Source: Comamonadaceae bacterium (lineage in GTDB: Bacteria; Pseudomonadota; Gammaproteobacteria; Burkholderiales; Burkholderiaceae_C). From it: a DNA stretch of 64,000 nucleotides. Shown one piece after another: positions 47,637 to 56,210 of the stretch. The stretch spans positions 1 to 64,000 of the forward strand of contig CANJWZ010000009.1 of assembly GCA_947478725.1 (NCBI GenBank), read 5' to 3'. The position numbers were made by a program, and so were the translations under genes. Numbering within the stretch: the stretch's first letter is position 1; each line of letters begins with the position of its first letter. A model generated the notes under the pieces. The model saw only the letters and a program-made list of their open reading frames with translations, made no database searches and had not been told where the DNA came from.

Positions 47637-48872
47637 TTAACTTTCAGCCACTGATGCCTGCGCCAGCACACCTGCACTGCGAAGGCGCTTGAGTTCAAGG
47701 TCGTCGATGCCCAGCTCCCTGAGCAGAGCATCGGCATCGGCGCCTATGCCGGGCGGCGGGCCAGCCGGACCGGCCGGGGTGGCGCTGAAATCGACTGGCG
47801 TGGCGACACCGTTAAAACTCTCTGGCGCGGCCTGACCTGGTGCGACGGGTACCTTGACAAACGCGCCGCAGGCCAGCACCTGCGGGTCTGTCAGCAAATC
47901 GTCCACCGAGTTGATCGGTGCCCACCAGACATCATGCTGTTTGAAGATCAAGGCCCACTCTTGCCGTGTGTGCCGCGCCGTGAGCGCTTCGATGGCCAGC
48001 ACCAGCGCTTCAGAATGACGCCTGCGTTCGCGCGGTGTTCCAAAACGCGCGTCGTCCATCAGTGACATGTCGCCCAGTGCACGGGCGATACCCGGCCAGT
48101 GGCGTTCGGATTCAGCACCCACAATCCAGAACCATTTGCCGTCACTGGCGCAATAAGAATTCATCAAGGGGTTTTGCGGCTTGGTGCGCGATGGCGCTGC
48201 TGAAATCCGCCCTAGCCCGACGCGGGTGGCAACGTCCATGCCGATGCTGTAAATACCGGTGCGCAGCAGGGAGGTTGATACCAATTGCCCTTGCCCGGTG
48301 CGTTCGCGGTGAAACAGCGCGCCCATGATGCCCGACACCATGGTGATGGCCGTGACGTTGTCGCCCAGCCCGCCGGGCAGCACGGGTGGCGCAGCGCCAG
48401 GCGGTGTAGCACGTTCGGCCAAGCCACTGCGGCCCGAGAAAGCGGCCATGTCGTAGCCTGGCGCATCGCGGTCTGGCCCTTCCAGGCCATAGGCGGTCAG
48501 GCTGGCATACACCAGACGCGGGTGCTTTGCCAACAAGGCGGCGTGGTCCAGTCCGATACGTTCGAGAAACTGCGGACGCATATTGGTCACAAACACATCG
48601 GCGGTAGCGACCAGTTGCCGCACCAGCGCGGCACCATCGGCATGATTGACATCCACCGCCAAGCTTTTTTTACCCCGGTTGTACAGGTCAAAGGGCGGGC
48701 AACGGTCTTCCTTTGAGCCGGACAAGGCACCAAATAATTTGCGCATCGGGTCGCCCTTGGGCATCTCGATTTTGACGACCTCGGCGCCCCAGTCGGCCAA
48801 CATGCCGCTGGCTGCGGGACCGGCCACCCACAGCCCCATTTCCACCACGCGTATGCCTTGGAGCAAGGTCAT
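47637..48872 (-). CDS. CaiB/BaiF family CoA-transferase (paralogue 2)
   Basis: The 411-residue class III CoA-transferase begins GIRVVEMGLWVAGPAASGMLADWGAEVVKIEMP. It includes NRGKKSLAVDVN, VFVTNMRPQFLERIGLD and YDMAAFSGRSGLAE, where the family's Asp active site is expected. It differs clearly from its neighbour, so it is not a recent duplicate. The start at ATG 48872 overlaps the enoyl-CoA hydratase stop by 4 bases; the longer open frame to 49439 is only an overlap with the hydratase gene. Confidence 0.9.
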   Translation of the reverse strand: MTLLQGIRVVEMGLWVAGPAASGMLADWGAEVVKIEMPKGDPMRKLFGALSGSKEDRCPPFDLYNRGKKSLAVDVNHADGAALVRQLVATADVFVTNMRPQFLERIGLDHAALLAKHPRLVYASLTAYGLEGPDRDAPGYDMAAFSGRSGLAERATPPGAAPPVLPGGLGDNVTAITMVSGIMGALFHRERTGQGQLVSTSLLRTGIYSIGMDVATRVGLGRISAAPSRTKPQNPLMNSYCASDGKWFWIVGAESERHWPGIARALGDMSLMDDARFGTPRERRRHSEALVLAIEALTARHTRQEWALIFKQHDVWWAPINSVDDLLTDPQVLACGAFVKVPVAPGQAAPESFNGVATPVDFSATPAGPAGPPPGIGADADALLRELGIDDLELKRLRSAGVLAQASVAES

Positions 48873-49684
48873 TTTGCGGCCCTTCCGCGAAACACCGGCG
48901 GGCGCTTTTCCATGAAGGCACGGGAGCCCTCCTTGGCATCGTCCATGGCGGCGTTCTCTTTGGTGCACTGGGTTTCGATCGCAAAGGCTTCCTCCAGCGG
49001 TCGGCCGTTGGACCGCACCATCACCTCTTTGGTTTTTTCCAGCGCTACCGGCGCGCCCAAGCTGACGCGGCGTGCCAGATCCAGCGCTGTGGCCATCACC
49101 TGATCGGGCGGCACCACGCGGTTGACCAAGCCCATCGCCAGCGCCTGCTGCGCACTGACGGGCTCGCCTAACAACAGCAGCTCCATCGCATGCGCCCACG
49201 GCACCTGGCGCGCCATGCGCACCAGCGAGCCGCCGCTGGCGATCAGGCCGCGCCTGACTTCGGTGACGGCCATGGTGGCTTGGCTGGACATCACGCGCAG
49301 GTCGGTGCTCATCACAAACTCGGCACCACCGGCGTGGGCGTGGCCATTGATGGCGGCAATCACGGGCTTGAAAAATGTCGCATTGCGCAGCAGCGCTGCG
49401 CCCAGCTGCTTGCGGTCTGCGGCAAAGCGCTCTTCCCATTCGCCCACGGGCGCTCGGGTTCGCATCATCAGCGGAATCAGGCTGCCCATGTCGCCCCCTG
49501 ACGAGAACGCCTGGTCGCCCGCGCCTGTGACCACCACCACGCGCACAGAATGATCGTCGGCAATTTCTTTCCAGAACGCTGCGAGCCGGACCAGCATTTC
49601 TGGCGACAACGCATTGCGCTTTTCAGGACGGTTGAGCGTGACGATGGCAATGCCGTCCTTTTGCTCGATCAGAATTTGGGACAT
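48869..49684 (-). CDS. Enoyl-CoA hydratase/isomerase family protein
   Basis: The 271-residue crotonase-fold protein has IVTLNRPEKRNALS, the oxyanion-hole block FSSGGDMGSL, the second oxyanion segment INGHAHAGGAEFVMSTDLRV and the LGLVNRVVPPDQV region. The usual catalytic Glu positions around AMAVTEVRRGL are partly retained. It could hydrate an enoyl-CoA or perform a related crotonase reaction. It is 5 bases downstream of the acyl-CoA synthetase gene and overlaps CaiB paralogue 2. Confidence 0.9.
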   Translation of the reverse strand: MSQILIEQKDGIAIVTLNRPEKRNALSPEMLVRLAAFWKEIADDHSVRVVVVTGAGDQAFSSGGDMGSLIPLMMRTRAPVGEWEERFAADRKQLGAALLRNATFFKPVIAAINGHAHAGGAEFVMSTDLRVMSSQATMAVTEVRRGLIASGGSLVRMARQVPWAHAMELLLLGEPVSAQQALAMGLVNRVVPPDQVMATALDLARRVSLGAPVALEKTKEVMVRSNGRPLEEAFAIETQCTKENAAMDDAKEGSRAFMEKRPPVFRGRAAK

Positions 49685-49689
49685 TGAAA

Positions 49690-51348
49690 CTAGGCTCCTT
49701 GTTGGGTTAAAAGCCAATCAGCCACCCGCTTGCGCAGCGCCATGTAATCGGCCTTGCCGTTCGGGCCACGGCCCATCGAAGGCACCAGCATCACGCAGCG
49801 CGGTGCCTTGTGGCGGGCCAAGTGGGTGCGTACGTGGCTTGTGATGAGGGCTGTCACCGCTTCGGCATCAGCGTGCTGACCATCGGCCAGCTCGACCACT
49901 GCCGCCACGGTTTCGCCAAAGCGCTCGTCTGGCACGCCCACCACCACAGCATCACGGACTTCAGGCAGTTGCTTGATACATTCCTCGACTTCTTCAGGAA
50001 AAACCTTTTCACCACCCGTGTTGATGCTGACCGAGCCCCGCCCCAGCAGCGTGATGCTGCCGTCGAGCTCAACCATCGCAAAATCGCCCGGTACGGCGCA
50101 GCGTATGCCGTCAATCACCAGAAAAGTGGCGGCGCTTTTTTCGGGGTCGCCGTAGTAGCCCAACGGCACGTTGCCGCCTACGGCAATTCGCCCGACAACA
50201 CCGCTGCCCGGCTCGACGGGCCGGTTGTCAGCATCAATCACAAACGCGTTCTTGCCGAGCTTGAAGCGCGCGGACGGGTTGGCGCGGCCTTTGGACGAAA
50301 TGGCCCGGCCCATGCCGCTGGCCTCGCTGCTGTTTAAAAAATCAATCAGCACCGCATGGGGCGCATGTTCCAGCAGCCGCGCCTTGTTGGCGTTGCCCCA
50401 CATCATTCCCGACGACGACACCGCTTTCAGGCCGGTGATGTTCCAGCGGCTAGGTGCTGCGTCCAGCGCGTCAACCATGGGCCTGCAAAAGGCGTCGCCA
50501 ACGATGCACAGGTCTGTGACCGGCCCAGCCTGTATCGCGCCCAGCAGCTCGGCCACGTCAAACTGCGTATCGGTGAGCGTGAGCACGCTGCCTGCGCGGT
50601 TCAGGATGGCGCTGGCAAAGACATAAGCCGTGCCGTGCATCAGCGGCGCGGCTGGCAGGCCCACGGGCGGCGCGGTTTTCTCACTCTGAAGGCGGGCCAC
50701 GCGCGCGCGAACAAATGCCAGGTCGGCTTGTGGCGGGTCACCGGTGGTATTGGACGACACGTAAAGGTCATGCTGTCGCCACATCACGCCGCGCGGACGC
50801 CCGGTCGTGCCGCCGGTGTAAATCAAAATTTGGTCATCGCCGCAGCGTCCCCAGGACGCCTCAACCCGCGCCGGATGGGCCTGCGCCGATGCTTCATAGG
50901 GCACAGCCCATGCCGGGCATGGCGCCCTGTTGTCGTTTGCATGCGTATCGGCCACCCACAGCCAGAGCCGCACCTTGGTGCAGCGCGCGCGCACCGCGTT
51001 CACGGTGTCGGTAAAAGCGGCATGAAAGACAACCGCCGCCGCATCGGCGTTGTCCCAGAGGTAGTGCAACTCGTCCTGCTGGTAGCGGTAGTTGGTGTTG
51101 ACCGGGACGAGTGCCGCCTTCAGGCAGGCAAAGGCAGTCTGAAGGTATTCAGGGCCGTTGTGCAGATAGAGCGCCACCTTGTCCTGGCGCGTGCAACCGG
51201 CTTGCAGCAAGGTCCAGGCGATACCGTTGGCGCGCGCGTCAAAGGTGCGCCAGGTGATGCGCTGCGCGCCATGCACCTGGGCGATGTTTTCGGGCACCGT
51301 CTGCGCCACCGTTTCCCAAACGTCAGCAAAATTCCAGTCTCCGGCCAT
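49690..51348 (-). CDS. AMP-dependent acyl-CoA synthetase/ligase
   Basis: The 552-residue ANL enzyme has the P-loop ILIYTGGTTGRPRGVMW (about residue 175), a YYGDPEKSAATF-like hinge region, the GRGSVSINTGGEKVFPEEVE hinge/A8 motif and the C-terminal GRGPNGKADY Lys motif. It activates a carboxylic acid to its CoA thioester with ATP. It is the first gene of the minus-strand CoA operon. ATG 51348 has AAAGGA properly spaced; ATG 51357 has none. The substrate is unknown; PhaI/FadD-like acids or aromatic acids are possible. Confidence 0.88.
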   Translation of the reverse strand: MAGDWNFADVWETVAQTVPENIAQVHGAQRITWRTFDARANGIAWTLLQAGCTRQDKVALYLHNGPEYLQTAFACLKAALVPVNTNYRYQQDELHYLWDNADAAAVVFHAAFTDTVNAVRARCTKVRLWLWVADTHANDNRAPCPAWAVPYEASAQAHPARVEASWGRCGDDQILIYTGGTTGRPRGVMWRQHDLYVSSNTTGDPPQADLAFVRARVARLQSEKTAPPVGLPAAPLMHGTAYVFASAILNRAGSVLTLTDTQFDVAELLGAIQAGPVTDLCIVGDAFCRPMVDALDAAPSRWNITGLKAVSSSGMMWGNANKARLLEHAPHAVLIDFLNSSEASGMGRAISSKGRANPSARFKLGKNAFVIDADNRPVEPGSGVVGRIAVGGNVPLGYYGDPEKSAATFLVIDGIRCAVPGDFAMVELDGSITLLGRGSVSINTGGEKVFPEEVEECIKQLPEVRDAVVVGVPDERFGETVAAVVELADGQHADAEAVTALITSHVRTHLARHKAPRCVMLVPSMGRGPNGKADYMALRKRVADWLLTQQGA

Positions 51349-51511
51349 TGGATCCATCCTTTGCCGAATTATTCTTCATTTGGAAATTGTTCTGAATACA
51401 GAATTTAAACAGGCCAGCATTGGCGCTGCCCAAATGCCGAAATCGGTCATGCAGCCTCTTGTTTTGGCCGTGACGGTGCCCGTCAGGCCGCTAGACGTGC
51501 GTCGGTCCGCC

Positions 51512-52240
51512 TCAGCGCTTTCTGAAAATCACCACATGCTGCCAAGGCAGCGTGCTGGCGGTGCGCTCCCACACCAGAGCGTGGGCGGCGGCTTCCTTGC
51601 GCACCTGGGCTTCGCTCATTTTGTGCAAGGCCTTGATCGGCACACGGTTGTCTTCAGCCCGATATTCCACATAGGCGATGCGGCCGCCGGGCTTTAAGGC
51701 GCGTACCAGGCTGTCGATGACTTCAAACGGAAATTCCAGCTCGTGGTAGACGTCCACCATGATGGCCAAGTCGAGGCTCGCGTCCGGCAAATTCACACTC
51801 TGCAAGCCGCCCAGCACGGGTTTGATGTTGGTCAGGCCTGCTTTTTTGGCACCGCCAGCCAGCATCTGCATCATCTCGGGCTGCACGTCTGTGGCATACA
51901 CCACACCACTGGAGGTGACCAGCGGGGCCATGCGGCGGGCATAGTAGCCGGTGCCTGCGCCGATGTCGGCCACCGCCATACCAGGTTTGAGGCCCAGCTC
52001 ACGCAGCAGCAAGTCGCCGCGCTCTTCCTGCTGGCGCTCCTCGCGCTCCAGCCAACTGGCGCCTTGCCAGCCCATCACGGCGGCAATCTCGCGGCCCATG
52101 TAAACCTTGCCAATGCCGTCTCGTGAGGCGGGAATCGACTGATAACGCGGCGCTTCTTTTTGGGCACTGTTTTGGGCGCTAACCAGGCCGGTGACGGCAA
52201 CGGTCAGCAGTGCCAGCACGGTGCGTTTTGTCAAGCGCAT
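51512..52240 (-). CDS. Exported class I SAM-dependent methyltransferase-like protein
   Basis: The 242-residue protein starts with a signal peptide (MRLTKRTVLALLTVAVTG..., cleavage after VSAQ near residue 23). The mature part has VADIGAGTGYYARRMAP (SAM motif I), YATDVQPEMM (motif II) and a MVDVYHELEFP segment. The sequence indicates export, while SAM is cytosolic, so the in vivo reaction is puzzling. AAGGAAA precedes ATG 52240. An upstream ATG at 52267 would hide the leader. I judge it a real but functionally unclear gene. Confidence 0.85.
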   Translation of the reverse strand: MRLTKRTVLALLTVAVTGLVSAQNSAQKEAPRYQSIPASRDGIGKVYMGREIAAVMGWQGASWLEREERQQEERGDLLLRELGLKPGMAVADIGAGTGYYARRMAPLVTSSGVVYATDVQPEMMQMLAGGAKKAGLTNIKPVLGGLQSVNLPDASLDLAIMVDVYHELEFPFEVIDSLVRALKPGGRIAYVEYRAEDNRVPIKALHKMSEAQVRKEAAAHALVWERTASTLPWQHVVIFRKR

Positions 52241-52274
52241 GGCGTTTCCTTCGTGGGCAGCTTCCATGCCATTT

Positions 52275-52685
52275 TCAGCGCTTTTCAACCGCCCTGTCGG
52301 CATAACGGCCAAAGCGCCAGGACGCGCCTTCCAGCGTGATGCGCCGCCAAGTGCTGCGCTTGTCGGCAGCACCCATGGCGGGCCAGTTTTGCACTTCTTC
52401 AAAGGTACGGCCACAACCCTTGCACAGCTCGTCGCCCTGGCTGGTGGAGCAAATGGCGATGCAGGGCGTGTCGGGTGTGGTGTCGTACCAGGTTTGCCAG
52501 GCCGCCATGGCCTTGGATGGAAAGCCTTCTACCGCCACTTGTTCTTCCCGGTAAAACACCATCAGCGCATACACCTCGGCCAGCGCCCGCAACTCGGGGG
52601 GCAACGTGATGCCGTCAAGCGAGGGCGATTTTTCACGCCAGTAGTTGATGGCCGCTTCAATGTCGGTGATGTGGATGGCAGGCAT
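52275..52685 (-). CDS. DUF3717-DUF1289 two-domain protein
   Basis: The 136-residue protein carries an N-terminal DUF3717-like helical region (HITDIEAAINYWREKSPS, LRALAEVYALMVFYR) and a C-terminal DUF1289 region with three cysteines in CIAICSTSQGDELCKGCGR plus the conserved WPAM segment. The Cys pattern suggests a zinc or Fe-S site, and DUF1289 proteins are widespread but uncharacterised. It is 34 bases upstream of the methyltransferase gene on the same strand. ATG 52685 is chosen; a longer frame to 52775 is unsupported. Confidence 0.82.
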   Translation of the reverse strand: MPAIHITDIEAAINYWREKSPSLDGITLPPELRALAEVYALMVFYREEQVAVEGFPSKAMAAWQTWYDTTPDTPCIAICSTSQGDELCKGCGRTFEEVQNWPAMGAADKRSTWRRITLEGASWRFGRYADRAVEKR

Positions 52686-52804
52686 GAAACGGAGTACGAC
52701 CAAGGCTAAGGGCTGCGGCGTCAAGCCGCCGATGGGATGATTATCGACCACCCCCGCATTAACCCTGATTTGCAAAAACCCCGTTCTTAGCTTCTAATAC
52801 GCCC

Positions 52805-52998
52805 AAGAAGGGGAGTAACTCCCTCGTTTTGCCGGATTACTTCTACAACAGACCCGCCGGCAAGCACGCTACAGCAAGTCGTCATTACGAAGCCGCCTAA
52901 CAACGTTTGGTCTCAGCTTCCGGCTTGCTGGACATGCAGCGACACTGCATGTCGAGCCAGACCTTCGATGAAAAGCCTGAACAGGCATTTGTCGAAGC
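52805..52998 (+). promoter_or_regulatory. Probable yybP-ykoY (Mn2+) riboswitch upstream of terC
   Basis: The 395-base gap contains the yybP-ykoY hallmarks: AAGGGGAGTA at 52808-52817, and the GCCAGACC loop (52956-52963) running into a strong hairpin CTTCGA...TCGAAG with inner GCCTGAACAGGC. These classes bind Mn2+ and often precede TerC/Alx or MntP genes. I assigned it by eye from consensus elements, without a covariance model. The remainder of the gap up to 53080 shows no gene. Confidence 0.6.
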
Positions 52999-53080
52999 GT
53001 TTGCATTCGCCGCACAGGCGCATGCCCGACTTTCAACAAATTCCTGTCCAGTTCATTTGACGTCTGAACGGAGTTTTGTC

Positions 53081-53800
53081 ATGGAATTGTTTTCTTCCCC
53101 CTGGTGGTCAGCGTTGCTGGCCATTGTGTTGATTGACTTGGTGTTGGCGGGCGACAACGCGATTGTGATTGCGCTGGCCGCACGCAATCTGCCGCCCCAT
53201 TTGCAGAAAAAAGCCATTGCCTGGGGCACGGTTGGCGCGATTGTTGTGCGCTCGGTCATGACCGTCGGCGTGGTCTGGCTGTTGAAAATACCCGGCCTGA
53301 TGCTGGTCGGTGGCCTGGGCCTGCTGTGGATCGCCTACAAGCTGCTGGCGGACCAAGGCAGCAAAGAGCACGACGGCCCGGTGGCCAGCACCTTCTGGGG
53401 CGCAATGAAGACCATTGTGGTGGCCGACGCACTGATGGGCATTGACAACGTGCTGGGTGTGGCCGGCGCAGCCCATGGCTCGTTTGACCTGGTGGTGATT
53501 GGCCTGTTGATCAGCGTGCCGATTGTGGTGTTTGGCAGCACCCTGGTGCTCAAGCTGGTGGAGCGCTTTCCAGTCATCATTCAAATCGGCTCGGCGGTGC
53601 TGGCCTTTACCGCCGCCAAGATGATCGTCAGCGAACAGCTGCTGGACCCAATTTTTGGCGGACCAGACAGCCAGTCGTCGCAAAAGACGCTGCAAACCCT
53701 TGCCGAATACGGCGTCTACGTGCTGGCCATCGCCGGGGTGTTGGGTGCCGGTCTGTGGGGGGCCAAGCGCGACAAGACAAACCAGTCTCTGGGTCAGTAA
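53081..53800 (+). CDS. TerC family membrane protein (Alx/YkoY type)
   Basis: The 239-residue inner-membrane protein has about seven hydrophobic segments. It has the two TerC signature repeats: LIDLVLAGDNAIVIALAARNLP and VVADALMGIDNVLGVAGAA. The acidic residues in the membrane (Asp, AGDNA and MGIDN) are those proposed for metal transport. Homologues export Mn2+ and load exoproteins with manganese. ACGGAG at 53068-53073 fits ATG 53081. The likely Mn2+ riboswitch directly upstream supports manganese export. Confidence 0.93.
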   Translation: MELFSSPWWSALLAIVLIDLVLAGDNAIVIALAARNLPPHLQKKAIAWGTVGAIVVRSVMTVGVVWLLKIPGLMLVGGLGLLWIAYKLLADQGSKEHDGPVASTFWGAMKTIVVADALMGIDNVLGVAGAAHGSFDLVVIGLLISVPIVVFGSTLVLKLVERFPVIIQIGSAVLAFTAAKMIVSEQLLDPIFGGPDSQSSQKTLQTLAEYGVYVLAIAGVLGAGLWGAKRDKTNQSLGQ

Positions 53801-53910
53801 CGCCCCCTGAGCCTCGCTCTTGGTCAGCCGCACCTTGATGTCGAGCGAGCCTTTATTTCAGTGTTTTTTATCAGTGTTTTTAATATCTAACTAGTAAACA
53901 GGAGAGCTTT

Positions 53911-54372
53911 ATGGAAACCATCATTGTTTTTATCGACGACGCAGACTACGCCGTGCAGATGCTGCAACCCATGTTGCCCGCCACAAACCACACCCCCACA
54001 CGCTGGGTGCTGGTGGGCTGCGCGCCGCGCATCACCCGCCGCATCAGCAAATGGGTGACGAAAGGCGCGCGGCAAAGCTGGCAATTGGCCTGGGCAGACA
54101 AGGTGTTTGCCCAAGTGTTGCCTTCGCTGCAGCAGCCCGGCAGAACAAGTGACGAGATCGTCACCCAGCTGGCACCTTCGCGGCAAAGCCTGTGCGATCT
54201 GACCCAGTCACTGACCCAGCAACACGGCAGCGGCCGCGTGCTGGACGCGCGCCGGCCCAAATTGGGCCATGAGTTGCAGCCGGTCACCCCAGGCCAGAAG
54301 CAAGAGCGCCAGCAGATGACCGGCTACGCCGCGGCGCTGGCAGGCGCTAGCGTGCTGGCTGGCTTTGACTGA
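53911..54372 (+). CDS. Conserved-looking hypothetical protein
   Basis: The 153-residue protein is of unknown function. It begins METIIVFIDDADYAVQMLQ, a strand-helix start resembling an alpha/beta (USP- or Rossmann-like) fold, and has a Trp- and Arg-rich centre (RRISKWVTKGARQSWQLAW). It ends in a hydrophobic C-terminus (GYAAALAGASVLAGF), possibly a membrane-contacting helix. CAGGAGAG is well placed before ATG 53911. It follows terC by 110 bases on the same strand, which may tie it to metal or envelope stress, but there is no direct evidence. Confidence 0.75.
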   Translation: METIIVFIDDADYAVQMLQPMLPATNHTPTRWVLVGCAPRITRRISKWVTKGARQSWQLAWADKVFAQVLPSLQQPGRTSDEIVTQLAPSRQSLCDLTQSLTQQHGSGRVLDARRPKLGHELQPVTPGQKQERQQMTGYAAALAGASVLAGFD

Positions 54373-54452
54373 CAGCTGAGGCGCGCTGGCAGTGGCTTAT
54401 CTTTATTCAGGTGTAGTGACCAGCTTTACCGGGGCGCTGCTCGGTGCTGCAA

Positions 54453-56030
54453 TTAGCGATCGAGTTTGTCCTGGAGCGCTTGTTCTTTAACCAGTGATTG
54501 CACCTGCCGGGTGCGGGTGTCGATGATCGAGCCTTCCATGAAGTCGCTACTTGCCGGGTTGCTGCGCATGATGTTTTGCGCGGCTTTTAAGCGGTCTAGT
54601 GCAGCCGGGTAGTCCAGCCTGGCCGTATGGCTTTCAGCATCGGCCCGAATGGCCCGCACCGTTTGACCCTGGTTGCCGTAAGCCACGGCCAGCAGCTGCC
54701 AGGCACCGCCGTCTTTGGGGTGGTCCGTCACCCAGGTCGACAGCCTTCCCGAAACATCTTGCGGCCTACCCGCCGCCAGCAAGGCCTTGGACTGCGTCAT
54801 CAGCTCGGCCCGAATCTTGGTTTTGCTGATGTCGATGGTTTTGAAGCTGGGCGGCACGCGGCCAGAGAGCAAGTCGACTTCTATTTGCAACAGCACAGCC
54901 TGCGACTGGGCCTGCGGGTCGCCTTGGGTGATTGCCATGACTTTTTCAGCCAGCTCCTGAGCTGCGGCAAAGTCGCGCAGTTTGGCAGCCGCCAAAGCAC
55001 CGGCATATAACGCGCCTGCGCTGTTGATACCTTGACCAGGGGTGATCTGGGCACTGGTGATCTGAGCTTGTACCAGCAAGGCGCGCAGAACATCCACGCC
55101 GGGGTCCGCCAGCACCTTGGCGCGTGCGGCCATCATGCCGTGCAGGACGCGTGCGTTGGCGGCTGCCAGCTGGGTGGCTGGGTTGGCAGGTGGCGTTTCT
55201 GTCGATGCCAGTTGCAGGCGCGACTGCACCTCGGCGATGCGCTGGGTCGTCAAGGGGTGTGAACGCAGGTACGGAAAAGCGCCGTTGTCGTTCAGGCGCG
55301 ATGCCTGCTGCAGCTTTTCAAACATGCCGGCGGCACCACGCGCTTCAAAACCCGCGTCCAGCATCACGTTAAAACCAATCCGGTCGGCCTCACGCTCCAT
55401 GTCGCGTGAAAAATTAAGCTGGCTTTGCGCAGCCACGGCTTGCCCACCCACCACGGCAGCGCTGGCCGCCTGCGGACTTTTGCTGGCCGCCAGCGCGCCC
55501 AGAATCATGGCGCCTATCATCCACGGCGTGGTGCGCGACTGCTGCGTGATGAGGCGCGAGATATGCCGCTGCGTCACGTGTGTCAGTTCATGGCCCAGTA
55601 CCGCGGCCAGCTCGTCCCGGCTGCTCACAGCGCTGATCAAACCCAGGTGCACGCCCAGGTAACCGCCGGGCAGGGCAAAAGCGTTGACGCTGCGGTCGCG
55701 AATCAAAAACAGCTCCCAGGCAAAGCGCTCGTCCAGCTCGACATTCAGGTCGCCACGCGCCCGCGCCGCCGACATCAGGGGTTGCCAAATGGTTTGCAGG
55801 TAATCGGTGAGGACGGCATCGTCGATGTAGTCAGGGTCGCGGTAAATGCTGGCAGCAATGCGGTCGCCAATCCGGCGCTCGGCAGCTGCAGCCAGTTCAG
55901 AGTTGTCACCCAGAAATGGCAGAGCGCCTGAGGAGCGGACAGGAGTTTGAGCGTGCACAGCGATGGGACTTGCTGTCACGGCCAAAGCGGCCAGCAGGGC
56001 CAGAACTTTAAAACGGGTCAAGTGGGACAA
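54453..56030 (-). CDS. bepA: Periplasmic M48 metalloprotease with TPR domain, BepA-like
   Basis: The 525-residue protein has a signal peptide (cleavage after AVHAQ, about residue 28), an M48 peptidase domain with the zinc site HELTHVTQRH (HExxH) around residue 147 and a downstream ERE metal ligand (MEREADRIGF). A C-terminal helical TPR-like half runs from about 300 to 525. BepA (YfgC) promotes LptD assembly and degrades misassembled beta-barrels. Length and layout fit BepA. It overlaps the small ORF at 56008 by 23 bases. Confidence 0.92.
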   Translation of the reverse strand: MSHLTRFKVLALLAALAVTASPIAVHAQTPVRSSGALPFLGDNSELAAAAERRIGDRIAASIYRDPDYIDDAVLTDYLQTIWQPLMSAARARGDLNVELDERFAWELFLIRDRSVNAFALPGGYLGVHLGLISAVSSRDELAAVLGHELTHVTQRHISRLITQQSRTTPWMIGAMILGALAASKSPQAASAAVVGGQAVAAQSQLNFSRDMEREADRIGFNVMLDAGFEARGAAGMFEKLQQASRLNDNGAFPYLRSHPLTTQRIAEVQSRLQLASTETPPANPATQLAAANARVLHGMMAARAKVLADPGVDVLRALLVQAQITSAQITPGQGINSAGALYAGALAAAKLRDFAAAQELAEKVMAITQGDPQAQSQAVLLQIEVDLLSGRVPPSFKTIDISKTKIRAELMTQSKALLAAGRPQDVSGRLSTWVTDHPKDGGAWQLLAVAYGNQGQTVRAIRADAESHTARLDYPAALDRLKAAQNIMRSNPASSDFMEGSIIDTRTRQVQSLVKEQALQDKLDR

Positions 56031-56169
56031 AGGCCAGTACCTCGGCGGTGTTGGTGTTCACGATCACTGTCCAGACCGTGTTGCGGCTGACCAGCGGCAG
56101 GTAGCCAGCTGACGTGTTTGCAGGTGCGGCCTTGAGGCGGCCATCCCAAAAAGTGGCATTGTTCAACAT
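56008..56169 (-). CDS. Small ORF (53 aa) overlapping the bepA start
   Basis: ATG 56169 opens a 53-residue frame with coherent codon use: MLNNATFWDGRLKAAPANTSAGY... and the ending LAFVPLDPF. It contains a regular pattern of strands and no signal peptide. Its stop lies 23 bases inside bepA, allowing translational coupling. I suspect a conserved small protein in this bacterial group but recognise no family. Alternatively it is spurious sequence in the bepA-moaC gap. Confidence 0.45.
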   Translation of the reverse strand: MLNNATFWDGRLKAAPANTSAGYLPLVSRNTVWTVIVNTNTAEVLAFVPLDPF

Positions 56170-56210
56170 ACTCTTATGATGACGGTTCAATCTAAAGGTT
56201 TCGCAACAGC

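Noticed and set aside
48873-49439. Upstream extension of the second CaiB frame
   Set aside because: It lies within the enoyl-CoA hydratase gene in another frame; the family N-terminus begins at 48872.
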